A stretch of DNA of 64,000 nt, taken from NCBI GenBank assembly GCA_958418815.1, contig CATZGB010000004.1, positions 1 to 64,000 on the forward strand, given 5' to 3'. The stretch is from an uncultured Bacteroidales bacterium (GTDB lineage Bacteria > Bacteroidota > Bacteroidia > Bacteroidales > Muribaculaceae). Shown one piece after another: positions 51,115-59,441 of the stretch; the stretch's first letter is position 1; every line of letters begins with the position of its first letter. The position numbers and the translations under genes are program-made. Below the pieces are notes generated by a model that saw only the letters and a program-made list of their open reading frames with translations, did not search any database and was not told the DNA's origin.

Positions 51115-51708
51115 TCACAAGATGCCTATATGTCGGAACATACGACTGTAGTGTTCCGCTTTCTTCTCCAGCGGAAGCGGATAAGCACGGCTGGTCGATG
51201 GCATTCGCCATATTTCAAGGCCGTCTGGAGCTGTGATCATAGTCCCCATCTTTGGGATTTCAGTGGATGTGATGGCTGCGACCACTCCGGCGGCTTTCTC
51301 TCCGGTTGTGGCGACGCTATGGCATTGAGGCATCTCCGACAACAGTTCATACAGAGGCACAGGCTCGACAATCTCCAGAAATTTGTCAGACGCGTTACCT
51401 TTGAGACGTCTCACAGCCCTTGCCGTGTCATTCAACGCAATGCGTTTCTCGGTCATCAACCGGCGTATGGCTTCCACATCGTAACGTTTCGAGGCCTTGT
51501 CATAAAGAGCTTCGGGATTCCCGAGAAACAACAAGCCACATATTTTCCAGAAATCATTTGTACGGTTGGGATAATAGAAATCCATGCTCCACCTGTGATT
51601 CCCTGGCGGGAATGTACCCATGATCAGAATTTTCGCGCCATCAGGCACAAATGGAGGCCACGGATGATATTCAATAGGCATATTTATCTCATTACCAATT
51701 GTTTCCAT
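51115..51708 (-). CDS. uracil-DNA glycosylase superfamily protein
   Basis: A 197-residue protein of the UDG superfamily. The first motif, ILIMGTFPPGNHRWSMDFYY, and the following NRTNDFWKI resemble the SMUG/MUG/hypoxanthine-glycosylase branch (pattern G-(S/T)-x-P then YY-x-N-x-FW). A late motif LPSTSR-AY-type (MPSTSRAYPLPLEKK) fits the DNA-intercalation loop (SPS/SSR type). It would excise deaminated or mismatched bases. The ATG at 51708 is chosen; a TTG precedes it. Chromosomal, next to the prophage right end, single gene. Confidence 0.78.
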   Translation of the reverse strand: METIGNEINMPIEYHPWPPFVPDGAKILIMGTFPPGNHRWSMDFYYPNRTNDFWKICGLLFLGNPEALYDKASKRYDVEAIRRLMTEKRIALNDTARAVRRLKGNASDKFLEIVEPVPLYELLSEMPQCHSVATTGEKAAGVVAAITSTEIPKMGTMITAPDGLEIWRMPSTSRAYPLPLEKKAEHYSRMFRHIGIL

Positions 51709-51816
51709 ATACAACTATTAAATATTTTTCAGATTTCGGCCATCTCGCATTAAACATTTGCGGGGTGACGGCTGTCTATATATTAAACGTTTCACTTTCA
51801 TTATTTGTATTACAAA

Positions 51817-52533
51817 ATGAAAAAATTAGTAGCCGAGTGCGTTGGAACCATGTTTCTCGTGCTCTTAGCCTGCGGTAGCGCAGTGCTTGCCGGTCCGAGT
51901 ATCGGCGGTCTGGGAATCGGACTTTGTTTCGGCCTTGTGCTGTTGTGCCTGGTCTATTGTATCGGCAACATTTCCGGTTGCCATGTCAATCCTGCGGTAT
52001 CGCTCGCCATGTGGCTCAGCGGTCGTATGAAATTCGGGGAATTCATCGGTTATGTGATCGCCCAGCTTGTAGGAGCGGCCATCGGCGCGGGATTCCTCTA
52101 CTGGTTTGTAAACATGGCTCCTGAATTCGCGTTTGGCGGAACCACAGCCGCGTATGGGACACACGGCGCATGCCAGCTCGCCACCAACGTGATACAGCCC
52201 GGTGCCAATTCCGGCATGGCTCTTCTGGCTGAATGTCTCCTGACATTCTTCTTTGTGCTGATCGTGCTTGGTGCCACAGACGAGCAGCATGGATTCGGCA
52301 AGTTCGCGGGACTCGCTATCGGTCTTGCCCTTGGACTGGTCAACATTGTGGGCATTCCTGTCGACAATTGCTCTGTGAACCCCGCCCGCAGCTTCGGCCC
52401 CGCGCTCTGGGACTGCGCCGCATGGCCTGATTTCTGGATTATGGTGGTCGGCCCTGTGGTCGGAGCCATTGTCGCTGTTCTTTGCTGGAAGGCCATTTCC
52501 AACTATCGCAACCCCAAGGCTATCGAAGGTTGA
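51817..52533 (+). CDS. aqpZ: aquaporin Z-like water channel (MIP family)
   Basis: A 238-residue inner-membrane channel with six membrane spans and two NPA boxes: CHVNPAVSLAMW (near residue 60) and NCSVNPARSFGPALW (near residue 185). The His in the region GCHVNPAVS and the Arg after the second NPA are consistent with a water-selective filter. The start ATG 51817 gives MKKLVAECVGTMF, the family's N-terminus; a TTG at 51805 is not credible. Convergent with efp and separated by a perfect bidirectional terminator. Confidence 0.93.
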   Translation: MKKLVAECVGTMFLVLLACGSAVLAGPSIGGLGIGLCFGLVLLCLVYCIGNISGCHVNPAVSLAMWLSGRMKFGEFIGYVIAQLVGAAIGAGFLYWFVNMAPEFAFGGTTAAYGTHGACQLATNVIQPGANSGMALLAECLLTFFFVLIVLGATDEQHGFGKFAGLAIGLALGLVNIVGIPVDNCSVNPARSFGPALWDCAAWPDFWIMVVGPVVGAIVAVLCWKAISNYRNPKAIEG

Positions 52534-52550
52534 CCCCTCCCCTGCCAATT

Positions 52551-52595
52551 AAACAAAATGTCCCGAATCCGACGCGGATTCGGGACATTTTGTTT
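52551..52595. terminator. perfect bidirectional terminator between aqpZ and efp
   Basis: A 21-bp perfect stem with a 3-nt ACG loop, with A/T-rich ends on both sides (AAACAAAATG... / ...CATTTTGTTT). It stops both convergent genes. Confidence 0.9.
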
Positions 52596-52633
52596 AGTGC
52601 CTTACGGGATGACACGAAACGCGAACTGGACTG

Positions 52634-53200
52634 TTAGGCTTTCACGCGCTCGAGATAATTGCCGGAGCGGGTGTCCACGCGAATCTTGTCGCCGATGTTG
52701 CAGAAAAGAGGCACACGTACGGTTGCACCGGTCTCGACTTCGGCGGGCTTAAGGGTGTTTGTGGCGGTGTCACCCTTGATGCCGGGCTCGGTGTATTTGA
52801 TTTCAAGAACCACGTTGGCAGGCATCTCGCAGGTCAGCACTGTCTCGGATGCGGCGTGAACCATGGCTTCAACGATGTCTCCGTCCTTGAGGAACTCGAC
52901 ACCCTCGATGCTCTCTCCGGCGACGATGATTTCCTCCCAGGTCTCGGTATGGAGGAAGTGGTATCCCATCTCGTCCTTGTAGGAGAACTGGTAAGGACGA
53001 CGCTCGATGCGGACTTCGTTGACCTTCACGCCCGAGTTCCAGGTCTTGTCAAGGATGCGTCCGGTCTTCACATTGCGGAGTTTTGTGCGGACGAAAGCCG
53101 GACCCTTGCCAGGCTTAACGTGGAGGAATTCAACAATAAAGAAATAGTTGCCGTCGATGTCGAGGCACATGCCGTTTTTAAAGTCAGCTGTTGTTGCCAT
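52634..53200 (-). CDS. efp: translation elongation factor P
   Basis: A 188-residue factor that enters stalled ribosomes at polyproline stretches. Its length is exactly that of bacterial EF-P. The N-terminal KOW-like domain holds the loop KPGKGPAFVRTKLRN near residue 30, whose tip residue (Lys here) is the modification site in many bacteria. The end GNYLERVKA is canonical. ATG 53200 (MATTADFKNGM) is chosen over an upstream in-frame ATG. Has its own promoter and 5' hairpin. Confidence 0.96.
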   Translation of the reverse strand: MATTADFKNGMCLDIDGNYFFIVEFLHVKPGKGPAFVRTKLRNVKTGRILDKTWNSGVKVNEVRIERRPYQFSYKDEMGYHFLHTETWEEIIVAGESIEGVEFLKDGDIVEAMVHAASETVLTCEMPANVVLEIKYTEPGIKGDTATNTLKPAEVETGATVRVPLFCNIGDKIRVDTRSGNYLERVKA

Positions 53201-53244
53201 AAAAAGTCTGTATGGTGATTTTAATTTTAGTGTCAGGACAAACA

Positions 53245-53266
53245 GGCCTCCCATATTGACGAGGCC
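53245..53266 (-). promoter_or_regulatory. hairpin in the efp 5' leader
   Basis: GGCCTC / GAGGCC stem with a 10-nt loop, 45-66 nt upstream of the efp ATG and downstream of its promoter. Possible RNA stability or control element. Confidence 0.4.
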
Positions 53267-53279
53267 GCATAATGACGTG

Positions 53280-53311
53280 CAAAATTACAACTTTTCTTAC
53301 AGATAAACAAA
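53280..53311 (-). promoter_or_regulatory. Bacteroidetes-type promoter of efp
   Basis: On the minus strand: TTTG at 53311-53308, 20 bp, TAATTTTG at 53287-53280; leader about 75 nt. Confidence 0.7.
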
Positions 53312-53379
53312 TATTGGTCTAAACGTATTATTCCTGGCCAATTTCGCCTATGCAAACAGTAAATTTAAGACTAATATGT

Positions 53380-53448
53380 TAATTTTGACGTTAAGTGTTA
53401 AAAAGACATCCTCTGATATGATTGAAATTGCCAGAGGATTCCTTTTTC
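53380..53448 (+). ncRNA. possible short RNA or attenuator upstream of rprX
   Basis: A -7-like TAATTTTG at 53380-53387 is followed about 20 nt later by a hairpin ATCCTCTG / CAGAGGAT (53408-53439) and TCCTTTTTC, a terminator-like end. No good -33 element is visible. If transcribed, it would be an RNA of about 50 nt or an attenuated leader of rprX. Nothing else was seen in 53312-53550. Confidence 0.25.
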
Positions 53449-53550
53449 ATCGCTTAATTAGTAGTGTGGCGACACAACTATCCCGTCCTCCAATTGTTAA
53501 AATTGCCGAAGGGATGAATCAAACAATCCAGATAACATAGATTTGACAAT

Positions 53551-55107
53551 ATGAAGAAATCCACCATATGGCTGCTGACTGTGCTGATGGCACTCACGTT
53601 CATGGGCCTTCTCTATATACAAATCATCTATATGGAGAGCATGATCAGGATGCGCAACGACCAGTTTGCGGAAGGTGTCAGGAGAAGCCTTTATGCCGTC
53701 TCCTCCCTTCTCGAGCAGGACGAGACCAAATATTTCCTGGAGGAGGATGTCGCGGAGGTGGAATCATCGTCGGTCTACACCCAATACGGAGGGACACCAC
53801 ACCTCGGAGGCATCAAATATTCATTCACAACCCACAGCGGCCTGGTCGGGGATGTCACTCTGAAAGCAGACGCCGACAAGATTTACAAGCTGCAAAGCGA
53901 CCAGAACAATGTGGCTAACAGCTACAACTCCATGCGTGAGGAGCTGAAAGGCCAATACCTCTACCAGAAGGGCATCATGGACGATGTGATAATAAACATC
54001 ATGAACAAAGCAGCCGACCGCCCGATACAGGAGCGGGCCGACTCAGTATCCGTGCGCCGATACCTGAAGAAAGAACTTGAGAACAATGGCCTCGACCTGC
54101 CGTTTGAGTTCGCCGTGGTCAGCCGCAACGGCCATGTGTTTTATCACTCAAGCGGGTTCGGCAAAGCCAACTCCGCCAACCTCGACAATTCCATATTTGT
54201 CCAGTCGCTGTTCCATAACGATCCGGCCACGAAAAAGAACTACCTGAAGGTGTACTTTCCGTCAAAAGACAAATACATCCTCAGCTCACTCAAGTTTATG
54301 ATTCCGTCATTCATCTTCACGTTCATACTGCTGATTGTGTTTCTCTACACAATCATCCTCGCTTTCCGCCAGAAGAAACTCACGGAGATGAAAAACGACT
54401 TCATCAACAATATGACCCATGAGTTCAAGACCCCGATATCAACCATTTCGCTTGCGGCCCAGATGCTCAACGACGCGTCTGTCAGGAAATCCCCGACAAT
54501 GCTGCAACATATATCAGGGGTAATCAATGACGAGACCAAAAGACTGAGATTCCAGGTGGAGAAGGTGTTGCAGATGTCGATGTTCGACAAGAAAAAAGGC
54601 ACATTGAGGCTGCAGGATGTCGATGCCAACACTTTGATATCCAATGTGGTCAACACTTTCCGGTTGAAAGTCGAGAAATACGGCGGCCATCTCACGGCAA
54701 GCTTCGACGCGGATGACGCAATCGTCAATGTCGACGAGATGCATTTCACCAACGTCATATTCAACCTGCTTGACAACGCGGTGAAATACCGCAAGGAAGA
54801 CACCCCTCTTGAATTGACCGTGACAACCAAGAACATCCCTGGCGACAAGCTCCACATAACCATCGCCGACAACGGAATCGGAATCAAGAAAGAAGACCTC
54901 AAAAAGATATTCGACAAGTTTTTCCGCGTCTCCACCGGCAACCGCCATGACGTCAAGGGGTTCGGGCTCGGACTCGCCTACGTTTACAAGATGCTTGGCC
55001 TGATGGGGGGAAGCATAACAGCTGAAAGCGACCTGGGCAAAGGAACCCGGTTCATAATCACCCTGCCGCTCCTCTCATCCGAGGAGGAAAACAGCCAGGA
55101 AGAATGA
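53551..55107 (+). CDS. rprX: RprX-like sensor histidine kinase
   Basis: A 518-residue membrane kinase. First membrane helix at residues 5-26 (WLLTVLMALTFMGLLYIQII), a periplasmic sensor to about residue 247, second helix at 249-272. The HisKA domain has the phospho-accepting His in NNMTHEFKTPIST (near residue 289), and the ATPase domain has the N box in FNLLDNAVKY, then DNGIGIKKEDL and GFGLGLAYVYKMLG. It resembles RprX of Bacteroides fragilis and is paired with the response regulator 90 bp downstream. Signal unknown. Confidence 0.9.
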   Translation: MKKSTIWLLTVLMALTFMGLLYIQIIYMESMIRMRNDQFAEGVRRSLYAVSSLLEQDETKYFLEEDVAEVESSSVYTQYGGTPHLGGIKYSFTTHSGLVGDVTLKADADKIYKLQSDQNNVANSYNSMREELKGQYLYQKGIMDDVIINIMNKAADRPIQERADSVSVRRYLKKELENNGLDLPFEFAVVSRNGHVFYHSSGFGKANSANLDNSIFVQSLFHNDPATKKNYLKVYFPSKDKYILSSLKFMIPSFIFTFILLIVFLYTIILAFRQKKLTEMKNDFINNMTHEFKTPISTISLAAQMLNDASVRKSPTMLQHISGVINDETKRLRFQVEKVLQMSMFDKKKGTLRLQDVDANTLISNVVNTFRLKVEKYGGHLTASFDADDAIVNVDEMHFTNVIFNLLDNAVKYRKEDTPLELTVTTKNIPGDKLHITIADNGIGIKKEDLKKIFDKFFRVSTGNRHDVKGFGLGLAYVYKMLGLMGGSITAESDLGKGTRFIITLPLLSSEEENSQEE

Positions 55108-55197
55108 ACATCGGCGCCAACCGCCAAATTCACGGATTGTCCGTGAACAAATCACAATCGTTAAATCTTATATAAATATAATAAAACTTTTCAGACT

Positions 55198-55905
55198 ATG
55201 GATGACCGTATGAGAATCCTCCTTTGCGAGGATGATGAAAATCTGGGCATGCTGCTCCGTGAATACCTCCAGGCCAAAGGGTTCAACGCCGACCTTTACG
55301 CCGACGGTGAAGCCGGATACCGCGCGTTCCTCAAGGGGAAATACGACATCTGCGTCCTGGACGTGATGATGCCGAAGAAAGACGGCTTCACCCTCGCGCA
55401 GGAGATTCGCGCCGTCAACAGCGAAGTCCCCATCATCTTCCTTACAGCCAAGACAATCAAGGAAGACATACTTGAAGGCTTCAAGATCGGAGCCGACGAC
55501 TATATCACCAAACCATTCTCGATGGAGGAACTCGTGTTCCGCATCGAGGCCATCTTGCGACGCGTGAGGGGCAAGAAGGGCAAGGAAGTCACCATGTACA
55601 AAATCGGCCAGTTCACATTCGACACCCAGAAGCAGGTGTTGATGATAGGCGACAAGGTGACCAAGCTGACCACCAAGGAGTCTGAACTCCTCAGCCTGCT
55701 CTGCGCACATGTGAACGAAATCCTGGAGCGCAACTACGCCCTCAAGACCATCTGGATTGACGACAACTATTTCAACGCCCGTTCGATGGATGTCTACATC
55801 ACAAAGCTGCGCAAGCACCTCAAGGATGACCCCGCCATCGAAATCATCAATATCCATGGCAAGGGCTACAAGCTCATCGCCCCCGAAGTGAAAGAAAACG
55901 CCTGA
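55198..55905 (+). CDS. rprY: RprY-like response regulator (OmpR/PhoB family)
   Basis: A 235-residue regulator. The receiver domain (RILLCEDDENLGMLL) has the phosphorylated Asp in CVLDVMMPKKDGF near residue 54 and the Lys in ITKPFSMEEL. The C-terminal winged helix (FDTQKQVLMIGDKVTKLTTK ... RSMDVYITKLRKHLKDD) binds DNA. Partner of the kinase just upstream. An internal ATG at 55210 (MRILLCEDD) is a possible alternative start. Confidence 0.94.
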   Translation: MDDRMRILLCEDDENLGMLLREYLQAKGFNADLYADGEAGYRAFLKGKYDICVLDVMMPKKDGFTLAQEIRAVNSEVPIIFLTAKTIKEDILEGFKIGADDYITKPFSMEELVFRIEAILRRVRGKKGKEVTMYKIGQFTFDTQKQVLMIGDKVTKLTTKESELLSLLCAHVNEILERNYALKTIWIDDNYFNARSMDVYITKLRKHLKDDPAIEIINIHGKGYKLIAPEVKENA

Positions 55906-55962
55906 ACCGCAGGGTGTGGAAATCGCCACGTTTTTCACCACGCTCACAAAATATTCAGCTAA

Positions 55963-55998
55963 ATATCCGGCACGGGATTTCCCGTGTCGGATATTTTT
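55963..55998 (+). terminator. terminator after rprY
   Basis: ATATCCGGCACGGG / CCCGTGTCGGATAT (one G-T wobble) with an ATTT loop, followed by TTTT. It lies 57 bp after the rprY stop and overlaps the start of the next promoter region. Confidence 0.8.
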
Positions 55999-56000
55999 CT

Positions 56001-56008
56001 TAAATTTG
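56001..56008 (+). promoter_or_regulatory. -7 box of the amylase gene
   Basis: TAAATTTG 40 nt upstream of the ATG at 56048. No clear -33 element, because that place is occupied by the rprY terminator arm. Confidence 0.45.
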
Positions 56009-56047
56009 CAATGAAAACCACAAAGAAAACGGTTACTTGACTACATC

Positions 56048-57487
56048 ATGAAAAAACTTACATTCACCTTGGCCGCGGCCTCCGTCTTGCTCGCTTTCCC
56101 CACAGGAGCAAAAGACCGCGTGACCCACAATCCCGACGCAACCAACACCGAGACCATCCTCCATGCCTGGAGCTGGAACTTTCCCACCATCGCAGACAAC
56201 ATGGCTCTGATAGCGAAATCAGGCTACACGATGGTACAGACCTCTCCAGTGCAACACTGCTACGATCCTTACGGGTCGACCAAGAAACTTTTCGACCAGG
56301 AGGGGAAAGAGGGCAACTGGTATTACTATTACCAGCCCACCGACTGGAAGATAGGCAACGCCATCGTAGGAAGCAAACAGGAAATGAAACAGATGCTTGA
56401 CTCGGCGGCCAAATACAATGTCAAAGTCATCGTGGATGTCCTCCCCAACCACACGGCATTCGACATCGACGCCGTGAGCCCTGAGTTTTACAAAGCTGTC
56501 GGTGGACGAGACAAGATGTACCACTCCACCGGCCTCTCCCCCATCAGAGATTACAACGACCGCTTACAATGCACCCTTGAAGGCACCGGTGGCCTCCCTG
56601 ATGTCAACACTGAGAACCCCGACTTCCAGAAATATTACATGGAATTTGTCAATGAGCTTCTCAATATGGGCGTGCGCGGCTTCCGCTACGACACAGCAAA
56701 ACATATCGGCGTCCACTCCGACCCGGTCGACAGCGCCGCCGGCGTGAAGGAAAACGACTTCTGGGATGTCGCCACGGGCCGCAAGGCTGTCAAGGGGGTA
56801 AAACTCGCCCTCCCTTATGACTCCCTGTTTGTCTACGGCGAAGTGCTCCAGGACCGCAACGTGCCTGAAGCCGAGTATGCCGACTACTTCGGCCAGACAG
56901 CGTCAGGCTACGGCTACCATCTCCGCGAGGCCCTCGAGAAGAAATCAGCCAAAGGCATCGACCTCGTAAGCTGGGACCACCAGGCAGCCCCTGAATTTCT
57001 CACCACTTGGGTTGAAAGCCACGACACCTACTGCAACGCCCACGAAAGCGCCGCCCTTACCGACGAGCAGATCCGTACCGGTTGGGTGTTCCTGACCGCT
57101 CGTCAGAACGGAGTGCCTCTCTTCTTCTCCCGCCCTATGAACTCAACCCGCCAGGATTACTGGGGAGACAACCTGCTGGGCGCGCGCGGAAATGACGAAT
57201 TCTTCCATCCCGAAGTTGTGGCCGTCAACAAATTCCGCCATGACATGAACGGCCAGAAAGAAGACCTGCAGGTCAGCGACAACGGCCAAGTATTGGTAGT
57301 CAACCGAGGCAAAAAAGGCGCAGCCATCGTAAACATCTCCGATTCGGCCAATTTTGTCGATGTCCCCACCGGACTCCCCAACGGCACTTACAAAGACAAT
57401 GTCTACGGAATTGAGTTCAAGGTGAAAAACGGCCGCCTGAAAGGAGCTGCCGCGCCACACCGCTCATACATCCTTCAACGCAAATAA
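56048..57487 (+). CDS. secreted GH13 alpha-amylase
   Basis: A 479-residue alpha-1,4-glucan hydrolase. Signal peptide MKKLTFTLAAASVLLAFPTGA. The catalytic (beta/alpha)8 domain shows region I VIVDVLPNHTAF, the nucleophile Asp in GVRGFRYDTAKHIG (near residue 215), acid/base Glu in VYGEVLQ (264) and the third Asp in VESHDTYC (325). The C-terminal part (residues 390-479) is a short beta domain. It would cleave starch or glycogen-like glucans in the periplasm or outside. Its stop overlaps the next start (TAATG). Confidence 0.93.
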   Translation: MKKLTFTLAAASVLLAFPTGAKDRVTHNPDATNTETILHAWSWNFPTIADNMALIAKSGYTMVQTSPVQHCYDPYGSTKKLFDQEGKEGNWYYYYQPTDWKIGNAIVGSKQEMKQMLDSAAKYNVKVIVDVLPNHTAFDIDAVSPEFYKAVGGRDKMYHSTGLSPIRDYNDRLQCTLEGTGGLPDVNTENPDFQKYYMEFVNELLNMGVRGFRYDTAKHIGVHSDPVDSAAGVKENDFWDVATGRKAVKGVKLALPYDSLFVYGEVLQDRNVPEAEYADYFGQTASGYGYHLREALEKKSAKGIDLVSWDHQAAPEFLTTWVESHDTYCNAHESAALTDEQIRTGWVFLTARQNGVPLFFSRPMNSTRQDYWGDNLLGARGNDEFFHPEVVAVNKFRHDMNGQKEDLQVSDNGQVLVVNRGKKGAAIVNISDSANFVDVPTGLPNGTYKDNVYGIEFKVKNGRLKGAAAPHRSYILQRK

Positions 57488-58557
57488 TGAAAATACTTGT
57501 AAATCTTCCTGATTACAGACATATCCATGGGGGCGTGACCAACCATTTCGTTGGCCTACGCCCCCATTGGTCTGAAAATGTCACATACAACCGCATTGGC
57601 AAACGCCGCGAAGGGCGTAGCGGCCTATGGTGGCTTCCGTGGGATTATGCGAAATTCACATTCCGCTGCCTCTTCCGACGTCCTGACATAGTGCTGGTCA
57701 ACCCCTCGTTCAACCGCAAGGCATATCCTCGCGACATGCTTTTCATGAGAATCGCCCGGCACCTCAACGTGCCCGTGGCCGTGATGTTTCATGGATGGGA
57801 CAACGACTATGTCAACAGCCTTAACCGCAAAAAGATGGCAGACACGCTGAATGAAGCCAAAGGCATATTCCTGCTGTGTTCAGACTTCAGGCGACAGCTC
57901 CAAGATGCCGGAGTCAAATCACCCGTCATTCTGACAACGACCAAAGTTGCGGACTCATTGATTGATGGAGTCACCCCTCCAGACTCCGCCAAACCACGCA
58001 CAATCAAAAACCTGCTCTTCCTCGCCCGAATCACCAAAGAAAAAGGGATTTTCACTACAATCGACACATTCAGGATGCTCAAGCAGAAACATCCGGAACT
58101 GACGTTGACAGTAGCGGGAGATGGCGAAGCCCTTTCCCCCGCCATTGACTACGCCAAGGAAAACGAAGTAGACGGAATCCGCTTCACGGGCCACATCTCA
58201 GGCGCGGAAATCAGACAGGCATTCATCGACAGCGACGCATACATATTGCCGACAGAGCATCCCGAGGGGATGGCCACCTCCGTGCTTGAGGCCATGGCGT
58301 TCGGGCTGCCTGTAATCAGCCGGCCGGTAGGTGGTGTCAAAGATTTCTTCGAGAATGGAGAGATGGGCTACCTCACCGACTCCACAGATCCTGCCGAATT
58401 CTGCAGGCTTGTGGAAATGCTGATAGACAATCCAGGACTGGCCGGGAAAATGGCAGCCAACTGCGCAGAATACGCCCGCAAGCATTTCCTTGCCTCCAAA
58501 GTTGCCAGACAACTCGAGGATGAAATGAGACGCCTTGTCGCCACGCGGACATCTTAA
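57487..58557 (+). CDS. glycosyltransferase family 4
   Basis: A 356-residue GT4 enzyme with the second-domain opening NLLFLARITKEKGIFTTID and the E-x7-E motif in PTEHPEGMATSVLEAMAFG (near residues 255-273), followed by PVISRPVGGVKDFF. Its ATG overlaps the amylase stop by one base, so the two are co-translated. That coupling with an alpha-amylase is unusual for a capsule enzyme and may mean a role in alpha-glucan chemistry, though this is only context. Acceptor unknown. Confidence 0.85.
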   Translation: MKILVNLPDYRHIHGGVTNHFVGLRPHWSENVTYNRIGKRREGRSGLWWLPWDYAKFTFRCLFRRPDIVLVNPSFNRKAYPRDMLFMRIARHLNVPVAVMFHGWDNDYVNSLNRKKMADTLNEAKGIFLLCSDFRRQLQDAGVKSPVILTTTKVADSLIDGVTPPDSAKPRTIKNLLFLARITKEKGIFTTIDTFRMLKQKHPELTLTVAGDGEALSPAIDYAKENEVDGIRFTGHISGAEIRQAFIDSDAYILPTEHPEGMATSVLEAMAFGLPVISRPVGGVKDFFENGEMGYLTDSTDPAEFCRLVEMLIDNPGLAGKMAANCAEYARKHFLASKVARQLEDEMRRLVATRTS

Positions 58558-58664
58558 ATACCGCAACCAGACAGATCGCGAATTTCGCAAGGACAACAGT
58601 CCCGAATAACGAACCAAGGGATATGATTCATTGTTAAAATGATGAAATAACCATTATTGAAACA

Positions 58665-59171
58665 ATGAAAAAAATTGGCATATTCTACGGTTCAGCAACA
58701 GGGACCACAGAGAAAACAGCACGCCGCATAGGCAATCTGCTTGGCGTAAGCGATGAGCATATCTTCAATGTCGCCACCACCGCACCCTCCAAGTCAGGAG
58801 ATTACGAATTGCTGATTCTCGGCACATCGACATGGGGAAACGGCAACCTGGAAGATGACTGGTATGATTTCCTCGCCGGACTTGAGGAGCTTGACCTGCG
58901 CGGCAAGGAAATCGCTTTGTTCGGCTGTGGAGATGAGACTATGCGCGACACATTCTGCTCCGGGGTCGGCGAGTTATACAACCGCTTGGTAAACACCGGC
59001 GCGCAATTCATTGCCCCATACGACACAATCGGCTACAATTTTGACCATTCTGCAGCCAAACCCGAGGACGCGTTGGAGGCATATGGCCTGCTCCTGGACG
59101 ACGTCAACCACCCCGAACTTACAGAGACACGCCTGCGAGGCTGGACAAATCTCATCAAGCAACAGGCCTGA
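58665..59171 (+). CDS. fldA: flavodoxin (long chain)
   Basis: A 168-residue FMN-binding electron carrier. The phosphate-binding loop is FYGSATGTTEKTA (residues 7-19), then LGTSTWGNGNLEDDWYDFL, with the isoalloxazine-stacking Trp, and ALFGCGDETMRDTFCSGVGELY. The length and the insertion near residue 120 make it a long-chain flavodoxin. It passes electrons to enzymes such as those of anaerobic metabolism, possibly including the NrdG activase encoded far upstream (known for E. coli). Confidence 0.94.
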   Translation: MKKIGIFYGSATGTTEKTARRIGNLLGVSDEHIFNVATTAPSKSGDYELLILGTSTWGNGNLEDDWYDFLAGLEELDLRGKEIALFGCGDETMRDTFCSGVGELYNRLVNTGAQFIAPYDTIGYNFDHSAAKPEDALEAYGLLLDDVNHPELTETRLRGWTNLIKQQA

Positions 59172-59205
59172 AACAAACGAGCCTCACAAATACCAATCTT
59201 CCATC

Positions 59206-59248
59206 GCCAGGTGGCCGGCAATTTAATTGCCGGCCACCTGGCTGTTTT
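59206..59248 (+). terminator. strong terminator after the flavodoxin gene
   Basis: A 16-bp perfect stem (GCCAGGTGGCCGGCAA / TTGCCGGCCACCTGGC) followed by TGTTTTAAC. Confidence 0.85.
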
Positions 59249-59310
59249 AACAAAAAATATATTTAACAAACCAAATTAACCTGAAAGCATATTTCCTTTT
59301 CGGCATCTTA

Positions 59311-59342
59311 TTTGGCCAAATCATATAAATTGTATAACTTTG
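59311..59342 (+). promoter_or_regulatory. Bacteroidetes-type promoter of the large GH13 gene
   Basis: TTTG at 59311-59314, 20 bp, TAACTTTG at 59335-59342. The leader of about 90 nt reaches the ATG at 59442. Confidence 0.75.
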
Positions 59343-59441
59343 TAGATGTAAGATTATATACCTGCCTGTCAGCCACCTCCAACAGGCTTAAAAAAAGACA
59401 TTTTTTCAACTTAAAATATTTATACTTTCATTCATTTCCCC

